DNA of 64,000 nt from Hyphomicrobiales bacterium. GTDB taxonomy: Bacteria; Pseudomonadota; Alphaproteobacteria; Rhizobiales; Rhizobiaceae. Made by a program: the position numbers and the translations under genes. The notes beneath the pieces were generated by a model. That model worked only from the letters and a program-made list of their open reading frames with translations. It made no database searches and had not been told where the DNA came from. Every line of letters starts with the position of its first letter. Positions within the stretch are counted from its first letter, which is position 1. Of the stretch, positions 17,787 to 28,105 are shown piece after piece. Location: NCBI GenBank assembly GCA_900489925.1, contig UEHQ01000015.1:62001-126000 (forward strand), in the 5' to 3' direction.

Positions 17787-18416
17787 CTAGGCCGCGTCGC
17801 CTTCGATTTCGGCGCGCGACGTCAGAACCTTGTCGATAACGCCCCAGTCGCGAGCTTCCGTCGCATCCATGAAATGGTCGCGATCGAGCGTCTTTTCAAC
17901 TTCGTCGTACGTGCGGCCGGTATGCTTGACGTACACTTCGTTCAGGCGACGCTTCATCTTGAGGATATCGCGCGCATGACGCTCAATGTCCGACGCCTGG
18001 CCCTGGAAGCCACCCGACGGCTGGTGAACCATGATGCGGGAGTTCGGCGTGGCGAAGCGCATGTCCTTGTCGCCAGCCGCCAGAAGCAGCGAGCCCATGG
18101 ACGCGGCCTGACCGATGCAGAGCGTCGATACGGCCGGCTTGATGAACTGCATCGTGTCGTAGATCGCCATGCCTGCGGTCACGACGCCACCAGGAGAATT
18201 GATGTAGAGCGCGATTTCCTTCTTCGGGTTTTCGGCCTCGAGGAAGAGAAGCTGGGCGCAGACGAGCGTCGCCATGTGATCCTCGACCGGGCCCGTCAGG
18301 AAGATGATGCGTTCCTTGAGCAGGCGCGAATAGATGTCGTAGGAGCGTTCACCGCGATTGGTCTGTTCCACAACCATCGGCACGAGGGCCATAGCGGTAT
18401 CGACTGGGTTTCTCAT
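17787..18416 (-). CDS. clpP: ATP-dependent Clp protease proteolytic subunit
   Basis: ClpP is the tetradecameric serine peptidase partner of ClpX. The catalytic triad is visible as S106 ([10 protein letters not shown]), H131 ([10 protein letters not shown]) and D180 (LDRDHFMDA). The oxyanion-hole glycines are in [15 protein letters not shown]. The 209-residue length is normal. A heat-shock-like promoter lies upstream. Rhizobia usually have further clpP paralogues, so the number of this copy cannot be given. Confidence 0.98.
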   Translation of the reverse strand: MRNPVDTAMALVPMVVEQTNRGERSYDIYSRLLKERIIFLTGPVEDHMATLVCAQLLFLEAENPKKEIALYINSPGGVVTAGMAIYDTMQFIKPAVSTLCIGQAASMGSLLLAAGDKDMRFATPNSRIMVHQPSGGFQGQASDIERHARDILKMKRRLNEVYVKHTGRTYDEVEKTLDRDHFMDATEARDWGVIDKVLTSRAEIEGDAA

Positions 18417-18479
18417 GTGCGTCCTTTGTCAACGTCTTTCCGGCCCGACGCCGGGAATCAAAGAAAATGCCTTCTCCCT

Positions 18480-18509
18480 ACATAGAACTTCCCTACCCTT
18501 CTCTTCAAG
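18480..18509 (-). promoter_or_regulatory. Candidate RpoH (sigma-32) promoter of clpP
   Basis: The minus strand carries CTTGAA (18504-18509), an 18-base spacer and CTATGT (18480-18485). This closely matches the CTTGAA / CTATAT-type RpoH promoters known in Sinorhizobium. The start would fall about 57 bases before the clpP ATG. The rest of 18417-18800 is the divergent promoter region of clpP and the GGDEF gene. Confidence 0.55.
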
Positions 18510-18800
18510 ACGCGCCAGCGGATAACGTTAAGAGGGCGGGCATCCATGCGGAATCACTTGGGCCTGCTGGCGAGCGTATTGTTCGAAACTGTCGACAATA
18601 GCGATCCGCCGTCGTGCTGCCGCACAGCTTTTCTCTGCAGCAAGATGAAGGAATGCTAAATCCTGCCCTCACAGTGTGCAGCGTTTACCTCACGGAAAGC
18701 CTATCGCCGGATAAATGGCGCCGGCCATCGACGGGCAGCGGGCGATTAAGGAAGTCACCAGTAACTTCGGCGAGTATGCGGCCCAACAAGAGGTATTGCC

Positions 18801-20051
18801 GTGTTCAATGTTACAACGGGTCTGGCCATCTGGTGCTCAGAAGCCATGACGCTCGCCCTGGTGGCCTTCATGGCCTGGCGCCATGATGTCCGCAACAAAT
18901 CCTATCTCTACTGGGGTTATGGCTTTTTGCTCAGCGCCATCGGTTTCGCGATGGTGGCATTGCGCGGCCACATTGCCGACTTCCTCTCGATCGAGCTCGG
19001 CAACGCGATTGCCTTGACCGGCCAGAGTGCATGGGCGGCGGGCTACCTCGCGCTCGACAAGCGGAAGATGGAGTGGTGGATCTTCCTCCCTCCTCTCATA
19101 TGGGTTGCGGGTATCTTCCTGCCCTGGGTGAACGAGGACTACCCCAACCGTGTCATACTTTATAATCTTGCGTCCGCGGCAGGAGCGACTTCGCTCCTCA
19201 TGGCTATAAACGGGCCAAATCTCCAAGCCGAACCGACGCGCGCCAAACTGGCGGTGCTTTTCCTCGCCCAGAGTGGCCTCTGCTTCAGCACAGCCGTTGT
19301 CATGGCATTAGCCGCACCGACGGATGTGCAGGCAGCCAATTACGCCGGCGCGGCCGCCATGGGCACGGCATTCCTTCTGACGCTTGCCTGCGCCCTGACC
19401 GCCCGGGTCATCATGGAGCGTTCCGAGCGCCAATTGCGGCTGCTCAGCCTGACCGACACACTGACCGGCGTCCTGAACCGACGCGGTCTGTTCGGGCAGT
19501 TCGACCCGATCAGATTGCGGGCCTTCGAAGAAAGGCGGCAAGTTGCGGTGTTGCTGTTCGATCTCGACAACTTCAAGCGCATCAACGATCGCTTCGGCCA
19601 CCAGGCCGGCGACGTCGTTCTGACGGCCTTTGCCCGGATGACACGCCAATATGTGCCAACCGGCGCCTTCGGACGCATGGGTGGCGAAGAGTTCGCAGCA
19701 TTTGCAAGCGTTGGGGACCAAACGGAAGCCGAAGCACTTGCCGAAGCGATGCGAACCGAATTCTGTCGTGCTCCAATCAGCACCGGCAACGCGATCATTC
19801 CCGCCACCGTCAGTATTGGCGTAGCGATCGCACCGCCGGTAGAAGCGAACATGGACAAACTGGTTTCCGCTGCCGATCGGGCATTGTACGCGGCCAAGGG
19901 TGCCGGGCGAAACTGCACCGTGATCTTCGGAGAGATGGAAGCGGCCGCACCTGCGCCGGCAGAGCCGGATCACCGGAGCGGTGAGCTTGTCCCCACCGTC
20001 GACGACCAAGTCCACGCGCTTCGTCGGGTCGGATCGCTTTCCAGAGGTTGA
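18801..20051 (+). CDS. Membrane-anchored GGDEF protein (probable diguanylate cyclase)
   Basis: This 416-residue protein starts at a GTG (18801) with AGAGGT just upstream. The first ~200 residues contain about six hydrophobic segments and form a membrane sensor of no named family. The C-terminal half is a GGDEF domain starting LRLLSLTDTLTGVLNRRGL, with the metal/substrate segment VAVLLFDLDNFKRINDRFGHQAGD and an active-site loop GGEEF near residue 294. It should make cyclic di-GMP. The four residues at the product-inhibition position read VPTG instead of RxxD, so feedback control through that site is not expected. Confidence 0.9.
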   Translation: MFNVTTGLAIWCSEAMTLALVAFMAWRHDVRNKSYLYWGYGFLLSAIGFAMVALRGHIADFLSIELGNAIALTGQSAWAAGYLALDKRKMEWWIFLPPLIWVAGIFLPWVNEDYPNRVILYNLASAAGATSLLMAINGPNLQAEPTRAKLAVLFLAQSGLCFSTAVVMALAAPTDVQAANYAGAAAMGTAFLLTLACALTARVIMERSERQLRLLSLTDTLTGVLNRRGLFGQFDPIRLRAFEERRQVAVLLFDLDNFKRINDRFGHQAGDVVLTAFARMTRQYVPTGAFGRMGGEEFAAFASVGDQTEAEALAEAMRTEFCRAPISTGNAIIPATVSIGVAIAPPVEANMDKLVSAADRALYAAKGAGRNCTVIFGEMEAAAPAPAEPDHRSGELVPTVDDQVHALRRVGSLSRG

Positions 20052-20100
20052 ACGGCGCGCGCTCTTTTCGAGGCTCGGCAAATCCGCTAAGCCTCGAAAC

Positions 20101-21354
20101 ATGATGATACCGCCTTTTATTTCGATCGATCCCGCCACTCGCCGCGTCTCTCTCGACGCCAGCAATCCAGCCTTCTACGGCAACCCCAACGCCGCCTATG
20201 CGGCGTTGCACGCTCATTGTCCGACCTTCTATTGGGAAGAGCAGAAGCAATGGTTCTTCACTGGCTACGACCATGTGAACGCCCTGTTGCGCGACCGCCG
20301 CTTCGGCCGTCAGATCCTACACATCGCGAGCCGCGAAGAACTCGGCCTGCCCGAACCCGACCAGCACGTCGCAAACTTCGACCTCGCCGAACGCTTCTCC
20401 CTGCTCGAGCTTGAGCCGCCTGAACACACGCGACTAAGGACGCTCGTCAATCGCGCCTTCGTCTCCCGCCACGTCGAGAAAATGAAACCCGAGCTTGCCG
20501 AGCTGGCCGACACGCTGATCGACACTTTCGAGAAGAGTGGCGAAGTCGAGTTGCTTTCGGCCTTCGCCGATATCATTCCGGTCACGATGATCGCCCGCAT
20601 GATCGGCATCCCGGAAGAGATGGGGCCGCAACTGCTGAAATGGTCGCACGCCTATATCCGCATGTACCTTTTCGGCCGGACGCGTGCCGACGAGGACGGC
20701 GCCGACAAGGCGGCCAAGGAATTCTCGGATTACGTGAAAACCGTGATCGCGGAACGACGCGCCAATCCGCAGGACGACCTGCTGACGCACATGATCCACA
20801 CCGAGCACAAGGGCCAGTACCTCACCGAGGACGAGCTCGTGTCGACGACGATCGTTCTGTTGAACGCCGGGCACGAAGCGACGGTCCACCAGATCGGCAA
20901 CTCCGTCCGCATGATCCTCGATAGCGGCTTAGATCCCGCAGCACTCTTCAAGGACGAAGCGACGACCGAACGGACGGTGGAAGAAACGCTGCGCATCTGT
21001 GCGCCCGTCCACATTTTCCAGCGCTGGGCGCTTGAGCCTGTCGAAATCGACGGCATTTCATTCAGGCGCGGAGACAAGGTCAGCCTGATCCTGGCGGCGG
21101 CCAATCTCGACCCTGCGAAGTTCACTGACCCGCTGACGTTCACACCCGGCCGCAACGAGGCGCCCAACCTGTCGTTCGGCGCCGGCATCCACTTCTGCAT
21201 CGGCGCACCGCTTGCACGCCTGGAGCTCAATGTCGTGCTGCCGATCCTGTTCGAACGCCTGCCCGGCCTGAAGATCGCCAAGACGCCAAAGGTGAAGGAC
21301 GTCTATCACTTCCATGGCCTGGACCGGCTCGATCTCAGCTGGGCGACCAAATAA
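20101..21354 (+). CDS. Cytochrome P450
   Basis: This is a soluble bacterial-class P450 monooxygenase of 417 residues. The I-helix oxygen-activation motif is LLNAGHEATVH. The K-helix ExxR is EETLRICAPVH. The heme-binding loop is LSFGAGIHFCIGAPLARLE, with the thiolate Cys near residue 366. The ATG at 20101 is chosen. The frame opens earlier, but that part overlaps the GGDEF gene. No ferredoxin or ferredoxin reductase gene lies nearby, so electrons must come from partners encoded elsewhere. The substrate is not predictable. Confidence 0.93.
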   Translation: MMIPPFISIDPATRRVSLDASNPAFYGNPNAAYAALHAHCPTFYWEEQKQWFFTGYDHVNALLRDRRFGRQILHIASREELGLPEPDQHVANFDLAERFSLLELEPPEHTRLRTLVNRAFVSRHVEKMKPELAELADTLIDTFEKSGEVELLSAFADIIPVTMIARMIGIPEEMGPQLLKWSHAYIRMYLFGRTRADEDGADKAAKEFSDYVKTVIAERRANPQDDLLTHMIHTEHKGQYLTEDELVSTTIVLLNAGHEATVHQIGNSVRMILDSGLDPAALFKDEATTERTVEETLRICAPVHIFQRWALEPVEIDGISFRRGDKVSLILAAANLDPAKFTDPLTFTPGRNEAPNLSFGAGIHFCIGAPLARLELNVVLPILFERLPGLKIAKTPKVKDVYHFHGLDRLDLSWATK

Positions 21355-21359
21355 AACGA

Positions 21360-21383
21360 CCGCACTCCCGTTCGGGAGTGCGG
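21360..21383 (-). terminator. Terminator of dctA (convergent with P450 gene)
   Basis: CCGCACTCCC and GGGAGTGCGG form a perfect 10-bp stem with a GTTC loop. On the minus strand it is followed by TCGTTTTATTT, so it mainly serves dctA. Confidence 0.85.
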
Positions 21384-21445
21384 CCATCCGCCTTGGGAGG
21401 CACAGCTGCCGCGGTGACGGCAGGCTGTTCGTTGGTTCGTTTGCC

Positions 21446-22780
21446 TTACTCGGCCGCCTGCAGCACCGGAACCGGCTGATCGAGCTCTTCCGGCAGCTGG
21501 CCAGCCATGGCGGCAGCGAACTTCTCGCGGTTGAGTTCATTTTCCCAGCGGGCAACAACAACAGTAGCAACCGCATTGCCGACGAAGTTGGTCAGCGCGC
21601 GGCATTCCGACATGAAGCGGTCAATGCCAAGGATGAGGGCCATGCCGGCGACCGGAACCGACGGAACGACCGACAGCGTCGCCGCCAGCGTAATGAAGCC
21701 GGCGCCGGTGATACCGGCAGCGCCTTTGGAACTCAGCATCGCTACCGCCAGCAGCAGGATCTGATCGCCGAGCGACAGGTGAATGTCCGTTGCCTGGGCG
21801 ATGAAGAGCGCCGCCAGCGTCATGTAGATATTGGTGCCGTCGAGGTTGAACGAATAGCCGGTCGGGATAACGAGGCCGACGACCGAGCGCTTGCAGCCGG
21901 CGCGTTCCATCTTCTGCATCAGACCCGGCAGAGCCGCTTCGGACGAAGATGTGCCGAGGACGAGCAGCAGCTCTTCCTTGATGTAGCGGATTAGCGCCAG
22001 GATCGAGAAGCCGTTATAGCGAGCGACGGCACCGAGAACGACGATCACGAAGATGATCGACGTCAGATAGAACGTGCCGATCAGCATCGCGAGATTGGCG
22101 ATGGAGCCGATACCGTATTTGCCGATCGTGAATGCCATCGCACCGAACGCGCCGATCGGGGCGGCCTTCATCAGCACGGCCACCAGCTTGAACACCGGTG
22201 CGGTCAGTGCCTGCAGAAAATCGACGACCGGACGTCCGCGATCACCGACCATCGCCAGCGCGATGCCGAACAGAACCGAGAAGAACAACACCTGCAGAAT
22301 GTCGCCGTCCGCGAAGGCGCCAACGATGGTGTTCGGGATGATGTTCATGAGAAAGCCGGTGACGGTCGCGTCATGGGCCTTTTCCGTGTAGCTGGCGACA
22401 GCCTTGGCATCGAGCGTCGCCGGATCGATGTGCATCCCTGCGCCCGGCTGCACGACATTGGCAACGACAAGTCCGACGGCGAGTGCAAGCGTCGAAAAGA
22501 CGAGGAAATACAGCATCGCCTTGCCGGCGACACGACCGACCTTCTGCAGGTCTGACATGCCCGCAATGCCCGTCGCGACGGTCAGGAAGATAACCGGCGC
22601 GATGATCATCTTCACCAGCTTGATGAAGGCATCACCGAGCGGCTTCAGCGCCGTGCCGATGTCAGGATAGAAGTGGCCGAGCAGGATGCCCGCCGCAATG
22701 GCAGCAAGAACCTGAACGTAGAGATGCCGATAAAATGGAACCTTGCCGCGCACCTGCGCGGTTGGAAGTGCTACACCCAT
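21446..22780 (-). CDS. dctA: C4-dicarboxylate transporter DctA
   Basis: DctA is the sodium/proton:dicarboxylate symporter that imports succinate, malate and fumarate, the carbon supply of bacteroids in rhizobia. The family signature [17 protein letters not shown], the [21 protein letters not shown] segment and VLGIVIP-type hairpins are present. The ATG at 22780 (MGVALPTAQ) has GGAGG 5 bases upstream and gives 444 residues. An in-frame ATG at 22792 is less likely. A textbook sigma-54 promoter and DctD sites lie upstream, and dctB-dctD are divergent. Confidence 0.98.
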   Translation of the reverse strand: MGVALPTAQVRGKVPFYRHLYVQVLAAIAAGILLGHFYPDIGTALKPLGDAFIKLVKMIIAPVIFLTVATGIAGMSDLQKVGRVAGKAMLYFLVFSTLALAVGLVVANVVQPGAGMHIDPATLDAKAVASYTEKAHDATVTGFLMNIIPNTIVGAFADGDILQVLFFSVLFGIALAMVGDRGRPVVDFLQALTAPVFKLVAVLMKAAPIGAFGAMAFTIGKYGIGSIANLAMLIGTFYLTSIIFVIVVLGAVARYNGFSILALIRYIKEELLLVLGTSSSEAALPGLMQKMERAGCKRSVVGLVIPTGYSFNLDGTNIYMTLAALFIAQATDIHLSLGDQILLLAVAMLSSKGAAGITGAGFITLAATLSVVPSVPVAGMALILGIDRFMSECRALTNFVGNAVATVVVARWENELNREKFAAAMAGQLPEELDQPVPVLQAAE

Positions 22781-22867
22781 AGTGTCCTCCATCGCGCCCC
22801 AAACCAGATCGGCCTCCCGGGGCAGTTACGTTGATCGATCAACAGCGCGTGCTGTTTGCTGATCTTT

Positions 22868-22883
22868 TGCAACGCGCGTGCCA
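22868..22883 (-). promoter_or_regulatory. Sigma-54 promoter of dctA
   Basis: The minus strand reads TGGCAC (22878-22883), 5 bases, TTGCA (22868-22872), an exact match to the -24/-12 consensus. Transcription would begin about 80 bases before the dctA start. Confidence 0.92.
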
Positions 22884-22956
22884 GTTCGCGGACGAGACGA
22901 CAGGGCTATGATTTTAAACATTCTTTTTGATTCAACAGAGATCCAGTTGCGGGAAT

Positions 22957-23006
22957 TAGGCGACATTCCGCACAAATTCATTTGACGGACGTGCGAAATT
23001 ACGCAC
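22957..23006. promoter_or_regulatory. DctD activator sites between dctA and dctB
   Basis: GTGCG-AAATTA-CGCAC (22991-23006) is a perfect inverted repeat. A degenerate copy, with one good half site CCGCAC, lies at about 22957-22973. Their centres are about 33 bases apart, near three helical turns, on the same face of DNA. The position about 80-125 bases upstream of the sigma-54 promoter matches the tandem high- and low-affinity DctD sites known in rhizobia. Confidence 0.75.
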
Positions 23007-23016
23007 AAGATTGGAG

Positions 23017-24879
23017 ATGACCTCGCCCACCCAGATCGCGGACTTCCAACTTGTGATAAAGGCTGGCCGGCAGGCGCGGCGAAGCTGGATCGTGTTCGCC
23101 TGCCTCGCGCTCGCCCTGCTTTCGGCAGGTTTTGTCGGCGCGGAATTCTATGGGCGCCGCTCGGCGATCGAGGCACTCGAAAACCAGAGCCGCAGCGATG
23201 CGGGGCTGAAGGTCGCGTTGTTGAATGCCGTGCTTGAGCGGCCTCGCGCGCTGCCTTTCCTGCTGGCGGAGGATCAGCAGGTTCTGGATGCGCTGTCATC
23301 GTCCAAGCCCGACGCCGTCGACATCTTGAACCGCAAGCTGGAACGCCTCGTATCGGGCACGCAGGCTGCCGTCCTCTACGTCATCGGTACGGATGGCATC
23401 GCCATCGCCTCGAGCAACTGGCGGGAGCCGGTCAGTTTCGTTGGAAACGACTACACCTTTCGGGACTATTACCAGCGGGCGATGGTACAGGGCACCGCCG
23501 AGCATTTCGCACTCGGCAGCGTCAGCAAGCGACCTGGGCTTTATATCTCGCGCCGTGTCGGCAACGAGACGAAGCCGCTCGGTGTCGTGGTCGTCAAGCT
23601 GGAGTTCGACCGGCTCGAGGATGACTGGCGCGACGCACGGCGACCCGTCTATGTCACCGATGACCACGGGGTCGTTCTCATCACCAGCATCCCATCGTGG
23701 CGCTTCATGACGGCGACGCCCATCCCGCAGGAAGACCTTACATCCATTCGCAACAGCCTCCAGTTCGGCGATGCACCGCTGACGCCGCTGCCGATCATGC
23801 GTCCGCGAAACATCGATGCAGAGACCGCACTGGTTTCTGCTGTTCTTCCCGGCAGCGGCGAGGCGGAATATTTGCGGCTTTTCGCGGCGGTACCAACGAC
23901 GCCCTGGCGACTTGAATATCTTGTCCCGACCGCGGCGCCGATTGCGTCGGCGGTGAGAGAGGCGCGGCTTCTGACACTCGCCGCACTCCTTCCCATTCTT
24001 GCAGTGGCCGCTTTTCTTCTGCGACGACGGCAGGTCGCGGCAATGACGATCGCGGTGGAACAGGCGATGCGTGAAGAGCTGGAGCGACGCGTGGAGGAGC
24101 GTACCGTCGATCTCAGCCGCGCACGCGACCGCCTTCAGGCGGAGATTTCCGATCACCGGGACACGGAGGCTCGATTGCAGGGTGTGCAACAGGACCTCGT
24201 GCAGGCAAACCGCCTTGCCATCCTGGGACAGGTTGCGGCAGGCGTCGCCCACGAGATCAACCAGCCGGTCGCCACCATCCGCGCCTATGCCGACAACGCA
24301 CGCGTTTTCCTCGACCGGAAGCAGACGGAGCCGGTTCAGGAAAATCTGGAAGCGATCGCGGCTCTGACGGAGCGCATCGGCACGATCACCGAGGAACTGA
24401 AGGCCTTCGCACGCAAGGGCCGGACGGCTCCGGAGCCGGTCATCCTGCGCGATGTCATCGACGGAGCCGTTGTCCTGTTGAAGAGCCGCTTTTCCGGCCA
24501 GCTGGAAGCGCTTGTCATTCAGCCGGCACCGTCCGGCCTACGCGTTCTCGGCAACCGGGTCCGGCTAGAGCAGATCCTCATCAATCTCTTCCAGAATGCG
24601 CTCGAAGCTCTCGATGGTCGCAGCGGCGGCAAGGTGGAGATTGCGGTCGCGGAAACCCCGGCGGAGGTCGCGATCACCGTTGCCGATAATGGCCCCGGGA
24701 TACCGCCTGAAATTCTGAACTCGCTTTTCACTCCGTTCAACACCTCGAAGGAAAAGGGCCTGGGACTCGGCCTCGTGATCGCCAAGGACATCGTCGCCGA
24801 CTATGGCGGGCGCATCGATGTCTCAAGCAGTGCCGATGGCACCAAGTTTACAGTTCATCTCGTCAAGGTGACATCATGA
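23017..24879 (+). CDS. dctB: C4-dicarboxylate sensor histidine kinase DctB
   Basis: DctB senses periplasmic dicarboxylates and phosphorylates DctD. Two membrane helices (about residues 20-42 and 300-325) flank a periplasmic PAS-like double sensor domain. A coiled segment ([20 protein letters not shown]) leads to the dimerisation/H-box [19 protein letters not shown]. The ATPase boxes are N ([12 protein letters not shown]), G1 ([11 protein letters not shown]) and G2 ([13 protein letters not shown]). The ATG at 23017 gives 620 residues. A TTG at 23011 is the alternative. The DctD site abuts the start. The stop overlaps dctD by 4 bases. Confidence 0.96.
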   Translation: MTSPTQIADFQLVIKAGRQARRSWIVFACLALALLSAGFVGAEFYGRRSAIEALENQSRSDAGLKVALLNAVLERPRALPFLLAEDQQVLDALSSSKPDAVDILNRKLERLVSGTQAAVLYVIGTDGIAIASSNWREPVSFVGNDYTFRDYYQRAMVQGTAEHFALGSVSKRPGLYISRRVGNETKPLGVVVVKLEFDRLEDDWRDARRPVYVTDDHGVVLITSIPSWRFMTATPIPQEDLTSIRNSLQFGDAPLTPLPIMRPRNIDAETALVSAVLPGSGEAEYLRLFAAVPTTPWRLEYLVPTAAPIASAVREARLLTLAALLPILAVAAFLLRRRQVAAMTIAVEQAMREELERRVEERTVDLSRARDRLQAEISDHRDTEARLQGVQQDLVQANRLAILGQVAAGVAHEINQPVATIRAYADNARVFLDRKQTEPVQENLEAIAALTERIGTITEELKAFARKGRTAPEPVILRDVIDGAVVLLKSRFSGQLEALVIQPAPSGLRVLGNRVRLEQILINLFQNALEALDGRSGGKVEIAVAETPAEVAITVADNGPGIPPEILNSLFTPFNTSKEKGLGLGLVIAKDIVADYGGRIDVSSSADGTKFTVHLVKVTS

Positions 24880-26240
24880 CCGATGCAGCACCGATCTATC
24901 TTGTCGACGACGACAAGGATCTCCTCCGGGCAACCAAGCAAACGCTGGAGCTTGCCGGGTTCAGCGTCTCCGCGTTTTCCGCCGCGAGCGATGCGCTGGC
25001 GGTGCTCGATGCCGATTTCTCCGGGATCGTGGTTTCGGATATCAGGATGCCGCAAATCGACGGGCTGGAACTTTTCAACCGCGTGCGGCATCAGGATGCC
25101 GACCTGCCGGTCATCCTGATGACCGGCCATGGCGACATCCCCATGGCGGTAAAGGCCATTCAGGACGGCGCCTACGACTTCATTACCAAGCCGTTTCCGG
25201 CCGACCGCCTGGTGCAGAGCGTTCGCCGGGCTGTCGAGAAACGCCGCCTGATCCTGGAAAACCGTGCCCTGCGCAAAGCCAGCGAGCAGGTTCGGGACGA
25301 TCTACCGCTGATCGGCCAGACGCCGGCGATGGAGCGGTTGCGCCGAACGCTGCGCCAGATCGCGGATACCGACGTCGACGTTCTTGTCACGGGAGAAACC
25401 GGCAGCGGCAAGGAGGTCGTTGCCAGCCTCCTGCATCAATGGAGCCGCCGGGCAGCTGGCAACTTCGTCGCGCTCAACTGCGGCGCCCTGCCCGAGACCG
25501 TTATCGAAAGCGAACTTTTCGGGCATGAGGCGGGAGCCTTTACCGGCGCGCAGAAGAAGCGCATCGGCCGCATCGAGCATGCGAGTGGCGGCACGCTGTT
25601 TCTTGACGAAATCGAGAGCATGCCGCCCTCGACACAAGTGCAGATGCTGCGCGTGCTTGAGATGCGCGAGGTCACGCCTCTCGGCACCAATGAGGTCAGG
25701 CCCGTGGACCTTCGTGTCGTCGCCGCCGCGAAGATCGATCTCGGGGACCCCAAGGAGCGAGGCAGCTTTCGTGAGGATCTGTACTACCGGCTGAATGTCG
25801 TGACGATCTCCATTCCGCCACTGAGAGAGCGGCGCGACGATATCCCGCTTCTCTTCGGTTATTTTGCCGAGCGAGCCGGGAATCGGTTCAAACGCGATGT
25901 GCCGACAGCGTCAGCAGCGGTCCATCGCCATCTGCGGGATCACAGCTGGCCGGGCAACGTGCGCGAGCTTTCCCACTTTGCCGAACGCTTCGTGCTTGGG
26001 GTAGAGCAGGCCGCGGGGGGCATGGCTCGCGCGGCAGCGTTGGAGGACGGTCCGCTGCCGCTTCCCGATCGCATGGAGCGATATGAGGCCGGCATCATCC
26101 GCGAGACTCTCGACGCCAACGGAGGCGACGTGAGGCGGACGATTGCCGACCTCGGCATTCCGCGTAAGACCTTTTACGACAAGCTGCAGCGGCACGGCAT
26201 TGTCCGGGCCGACTTTGCTCAATCGGGTGGCGGCGAATGA
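24876..26240 (+). CDS. dctD: C4-dicarboxylate response regulator DctD
   Basis: DctD is the sigma-54-dependent activator of dctA. It has a receiver domain (acidic pocket VDDDKD, phospho-acceptor in [12 protein letters not shown]). The AAA+ domain carries Walker [12 protein letters not shown], the sigma-54-contacting GAFTGA loop and Walker [15 protein letters not shown] Fis-type helix-turn-helix closes the protein ([17 protein letters not shown]). The 454-residue length is usual. The ATGA overlap with dctB indicates coupled translation. Confidence 0.97.
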   Translation: MTDAAPIYLVDDDKDLLRATKQTLELAGFSVSAFSAASDALAVLDADFSGIVVSDIRMPQIDGLELFNRVRHQDADLPVILMTGHGDIPMAVKAIQDGAYDFITKPFPADRLVQSVRRAVEKRRLILENRALRKASEQVRDDLPLIGQTPAMERLRRTLRQIADTDVDVLVTGETGSGKEVVASLLHQWSRRAAGNFVALNCGALPETVIESELFGHEAGAFTGAQKKRIGRIEHASGGTLFLDEIESMPPSTQVQMLRVLEMREVTPLGTNEVRPVDLRVVAAAKIDLGDPKERGSFREDLYYRLNVVTISIPPLRERRDDIPLLFGYFAERAGNRFKRDVPTASAAVHRHLRDHSWPGNVRELSHFAERFVLGVEQAAGGMARAAALEDGPLPLPDRMERYEAGIIRETLDANGGDVRRTIADLGIPRKTFYDKLQRHGIVRADFAQSGGGE

Positions 26241-26268
26241 CGAGCCGCCTGCACTAGATGCGGGTCTT

Positions 26269-27072
26269 TCAACCGGCGGCGACGCCGTAACGAACAGCCG
26301 GCTTGTCGCGTGAGAGATTGGGCCGCAGCGCCATGCGCGCCGCGTTCAGCGCAACAAGGTCCTGATCGTCCGGCAGCGACGGGATCGTCACCAGCTCGCC
26401 CTGATCGAGGCCCGCAAGAGCAGCATCCACCATGTCGGTGACATCCATCACCATCGATGGCGGGAAGGCGTCGGTCGACAGGCCGGCACGCTCGAAAATC
26501 TCCGTCCGCGTCAGTCCCGGCAGGACGGCCTGGACCTTGACGCCCTTCTCCGCCGTTTCGGCATGGATACCCTGGGTAAGGTTGAGCACGAAGGCCTTGG
26601 TGGCGCTGTAGGTGCCGTTGAACTGCTCAGGGATGAAGGCGACCACCGAGGCTATGTTGACGATCGCTCCCCTGCCCCTTGCGGCAAATGCCTGGGCGGC
26701 GGCGACGGCAAGGCGGTTTACCGCGACGACGTTCAGTTCGATCATCCTTTCCAGATAATCGGCATCGTCAGCGAGGAGCTTGCCCTTGGGGCCGACGCCG
26801 GCGTTGTTGACGAGCAGAGTGATGGTCTCGTCCTCGCGCAGGCGCCGTTCGACCACGCGCACATCCGCTTTCTCGGTGAGATCGGCGCGCAGCACATTCA
26901 CTTCCACGCCCTGCTCCTTCGCCAACTTTTCTGCCAGCGCAGAGAGACGACCGGCATCGCGCGCGACCAGCAGCAGGTCATAACCGCGCTTGGCCAGACG
27001 ATCGGCATAGGTGGCGCCGATGCCGGACGAGGCACCGGTTACGAGAGCAGTTCCGAGATTGGAGCGGGACAT
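26269..27072 (-). CDS. Short-chain dehydrogenase/reductase
   Basis: This 267-residue classical SDR has the nucleotide-binding TGASSGIG near residue 13, the NNAGVG motif, and the active-site Ser...YSATK. It should be an NADP(H)-dependent oxidoreductase with unknown substrate. It is divergently transcribed from a MarR-type regulator, with about 150 bases between the starts. The regulator is therefore the likely controller. The near-palindrome GGTATATGCC next to its start is a possible operator. Confidence 0.88.
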   Translation of the reverse strand: MSRSNLGTALVTGASSGIGATYADRLAKRGYDLLLVARDAGRLSALAEKLAKEQGVEVNVLRADLTEKADVRVVERRLREDETITLLVNNAGVGPKGKLLADDADYLERMIELNVVAVNRLAVAAAQAFAARGRGAIVNIASVVAFIPEQFNGTYSATKAFVLNLTQGIHAETAEKGVKVQAVLPGLTRTEIFERAGLSTDAFPPSMVMDVTDMVDAALAGLDQGELVTIPSLPDDQDLVALNAARMALRPNLSRDKPAVRYGVAAG

Positions 27073-27225
27073 TGCAGCATTCCTTTCGGTTTCTGGATTT
27101 TACTGGTATATGCCACTATATTGATCCATGATCGCGATTGTGCAAGGGCCTTCATTCAAAAATTGCGGTCGCCGCGATTGACTGATCGTCAACGCACGGA
27201 GGACAACAGCCGCGGAGGCAACGAG

Positions 27226-27741
27226 ATGAATGAAAAAAGACAAGAGCCAGGTGTGTGGAGCTACTGCAGCAACGGGGCACTGAAACGTGCGTCCCGCCAG
27301 CTTGGCCAGCTTTACGAAGATATTCTTGCGCCAAGCGGACTGAGGATCACCCAGTACACGTTGCTCACCCAGATCAAGATCGGGAAAGAGACACCGCTGA
27401 AGCTGCTGGCGGAAACGATGGTGATGGACCTCTCCGCGCTCGGCCACACGCTGAAGCCACTCTTGCGCGATGGCCTCGTGGAACTGGTGCCGGACGCGCA
27501 GGACCGCCGCGTGAAACGCGTGCGCCTGACCGATGCCGGCAACGAGCTCTGGACGAAGACCAACATCCTATGGCGAGACGCGCAGGCCCGTTTCGACGCA
27601 GCGTTCGGAAAGGAAGCGTCTGAGGCGCTTCGGCAGACCATGGACCTGATCTCGTCGCCGGACTTCGCCCGCGCATTTGCCAGCGCTGACCACGCATCCG
27701 AGGATGTCGCTACCGCCAACGCGCAGCGAACCCAAAGGTGA
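27226..27741 (+). CDS. MarR-family transcriptional regulator
   Basis: This 171-residue winged-helix regulator begins at the ATG at 27226, with GGAGG 7 bases upstream. The MarR core is seen as LRITQYTLLTQI, then recognition-helix region LAETMVMDLSALGHTLKPLLRDGLVEL and wing DAQDRRVKRVRLTDAGNELW. The motif MDLSALGHTLKPL differs from the usual MExxTLTRxLxxL pattern only moderately. The divergent SDR gene is its probable target. Confidence 0.88.
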   Translation: MNEKRQEPGVWSYCSNGALKRASRQLGQLYEDILAPSGLRITQYTLLTQIKIGKETPLKLLAETMVMDLSALGHTLKPLLRDGLVELVPDAQDRRVKRVRLTDAGNELWTKTNILWRDAQARFDAAFGKEASEALRQTMDLISSPDFARAFASADHASEDVATANAQRTQR

Positions 27742-27760
27742 GTGCGCGACAGTCGGTTGG

Positions 27761-28105
27761 CTACAGCCTGATCACATAGTCCTTGCGAGTCGTTTCAACG
27801 ACTTCCCAGGTCCCCTTAAAGCCCGGCCTGAGGACCATTCGGTCGCCCGCTCGAAGCTGAACGGCATCGCCACCATCTTCGGTCACGATCGAATGACCGG
27901 ACAGCACGTTGAAATATTCCCATTCGTCGTAGGCGATGCGCCACTTGCCCGGCGTCGCTTCCCATATGCCCGCGTAAAGAACGCCATCGACGTCTTCGAG
28001 ATTCCACGTCCTGAACTGAGGATTGCCGGAAAGAATGCGGTCGGCCTCCGGAGCGCCATGCTCCGCTTCGGCGTCGCTGATGTTGAAAGTGATGTAGTTC
28101 GCCAT
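27761..28105 (-). CDS. Small cupin protein (DUF861/EutQ-like)
   Basis: This 114-residue protein has a cupin_3 fold. WNLEDVDGVLYAGIWEATPGKW leads into EYFNVLSGHSIVTEDGG and AGDRMVLRPGFKGTWEV, a pattern seen in sugar-binding or (S)-ureidoglycine-type cupins. The ATG at 28105 has GAGG 4 bases upstream. The frame continues to 28234 without family resemblance. It is a single gene converging on the MarR gene. Function unknown. Confidence 0.82.
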   Translation of the reverse strand: MANYITFNISDAEAEHGAPEADRILSGNPQFRTWNLEDVDGVLYAGIWEATPGKWRIAYDEWEYFNVLSGHSIVTEDGGDAVQLRAGDRMVLRPGFKGTWEVVETTRKDYVIRL

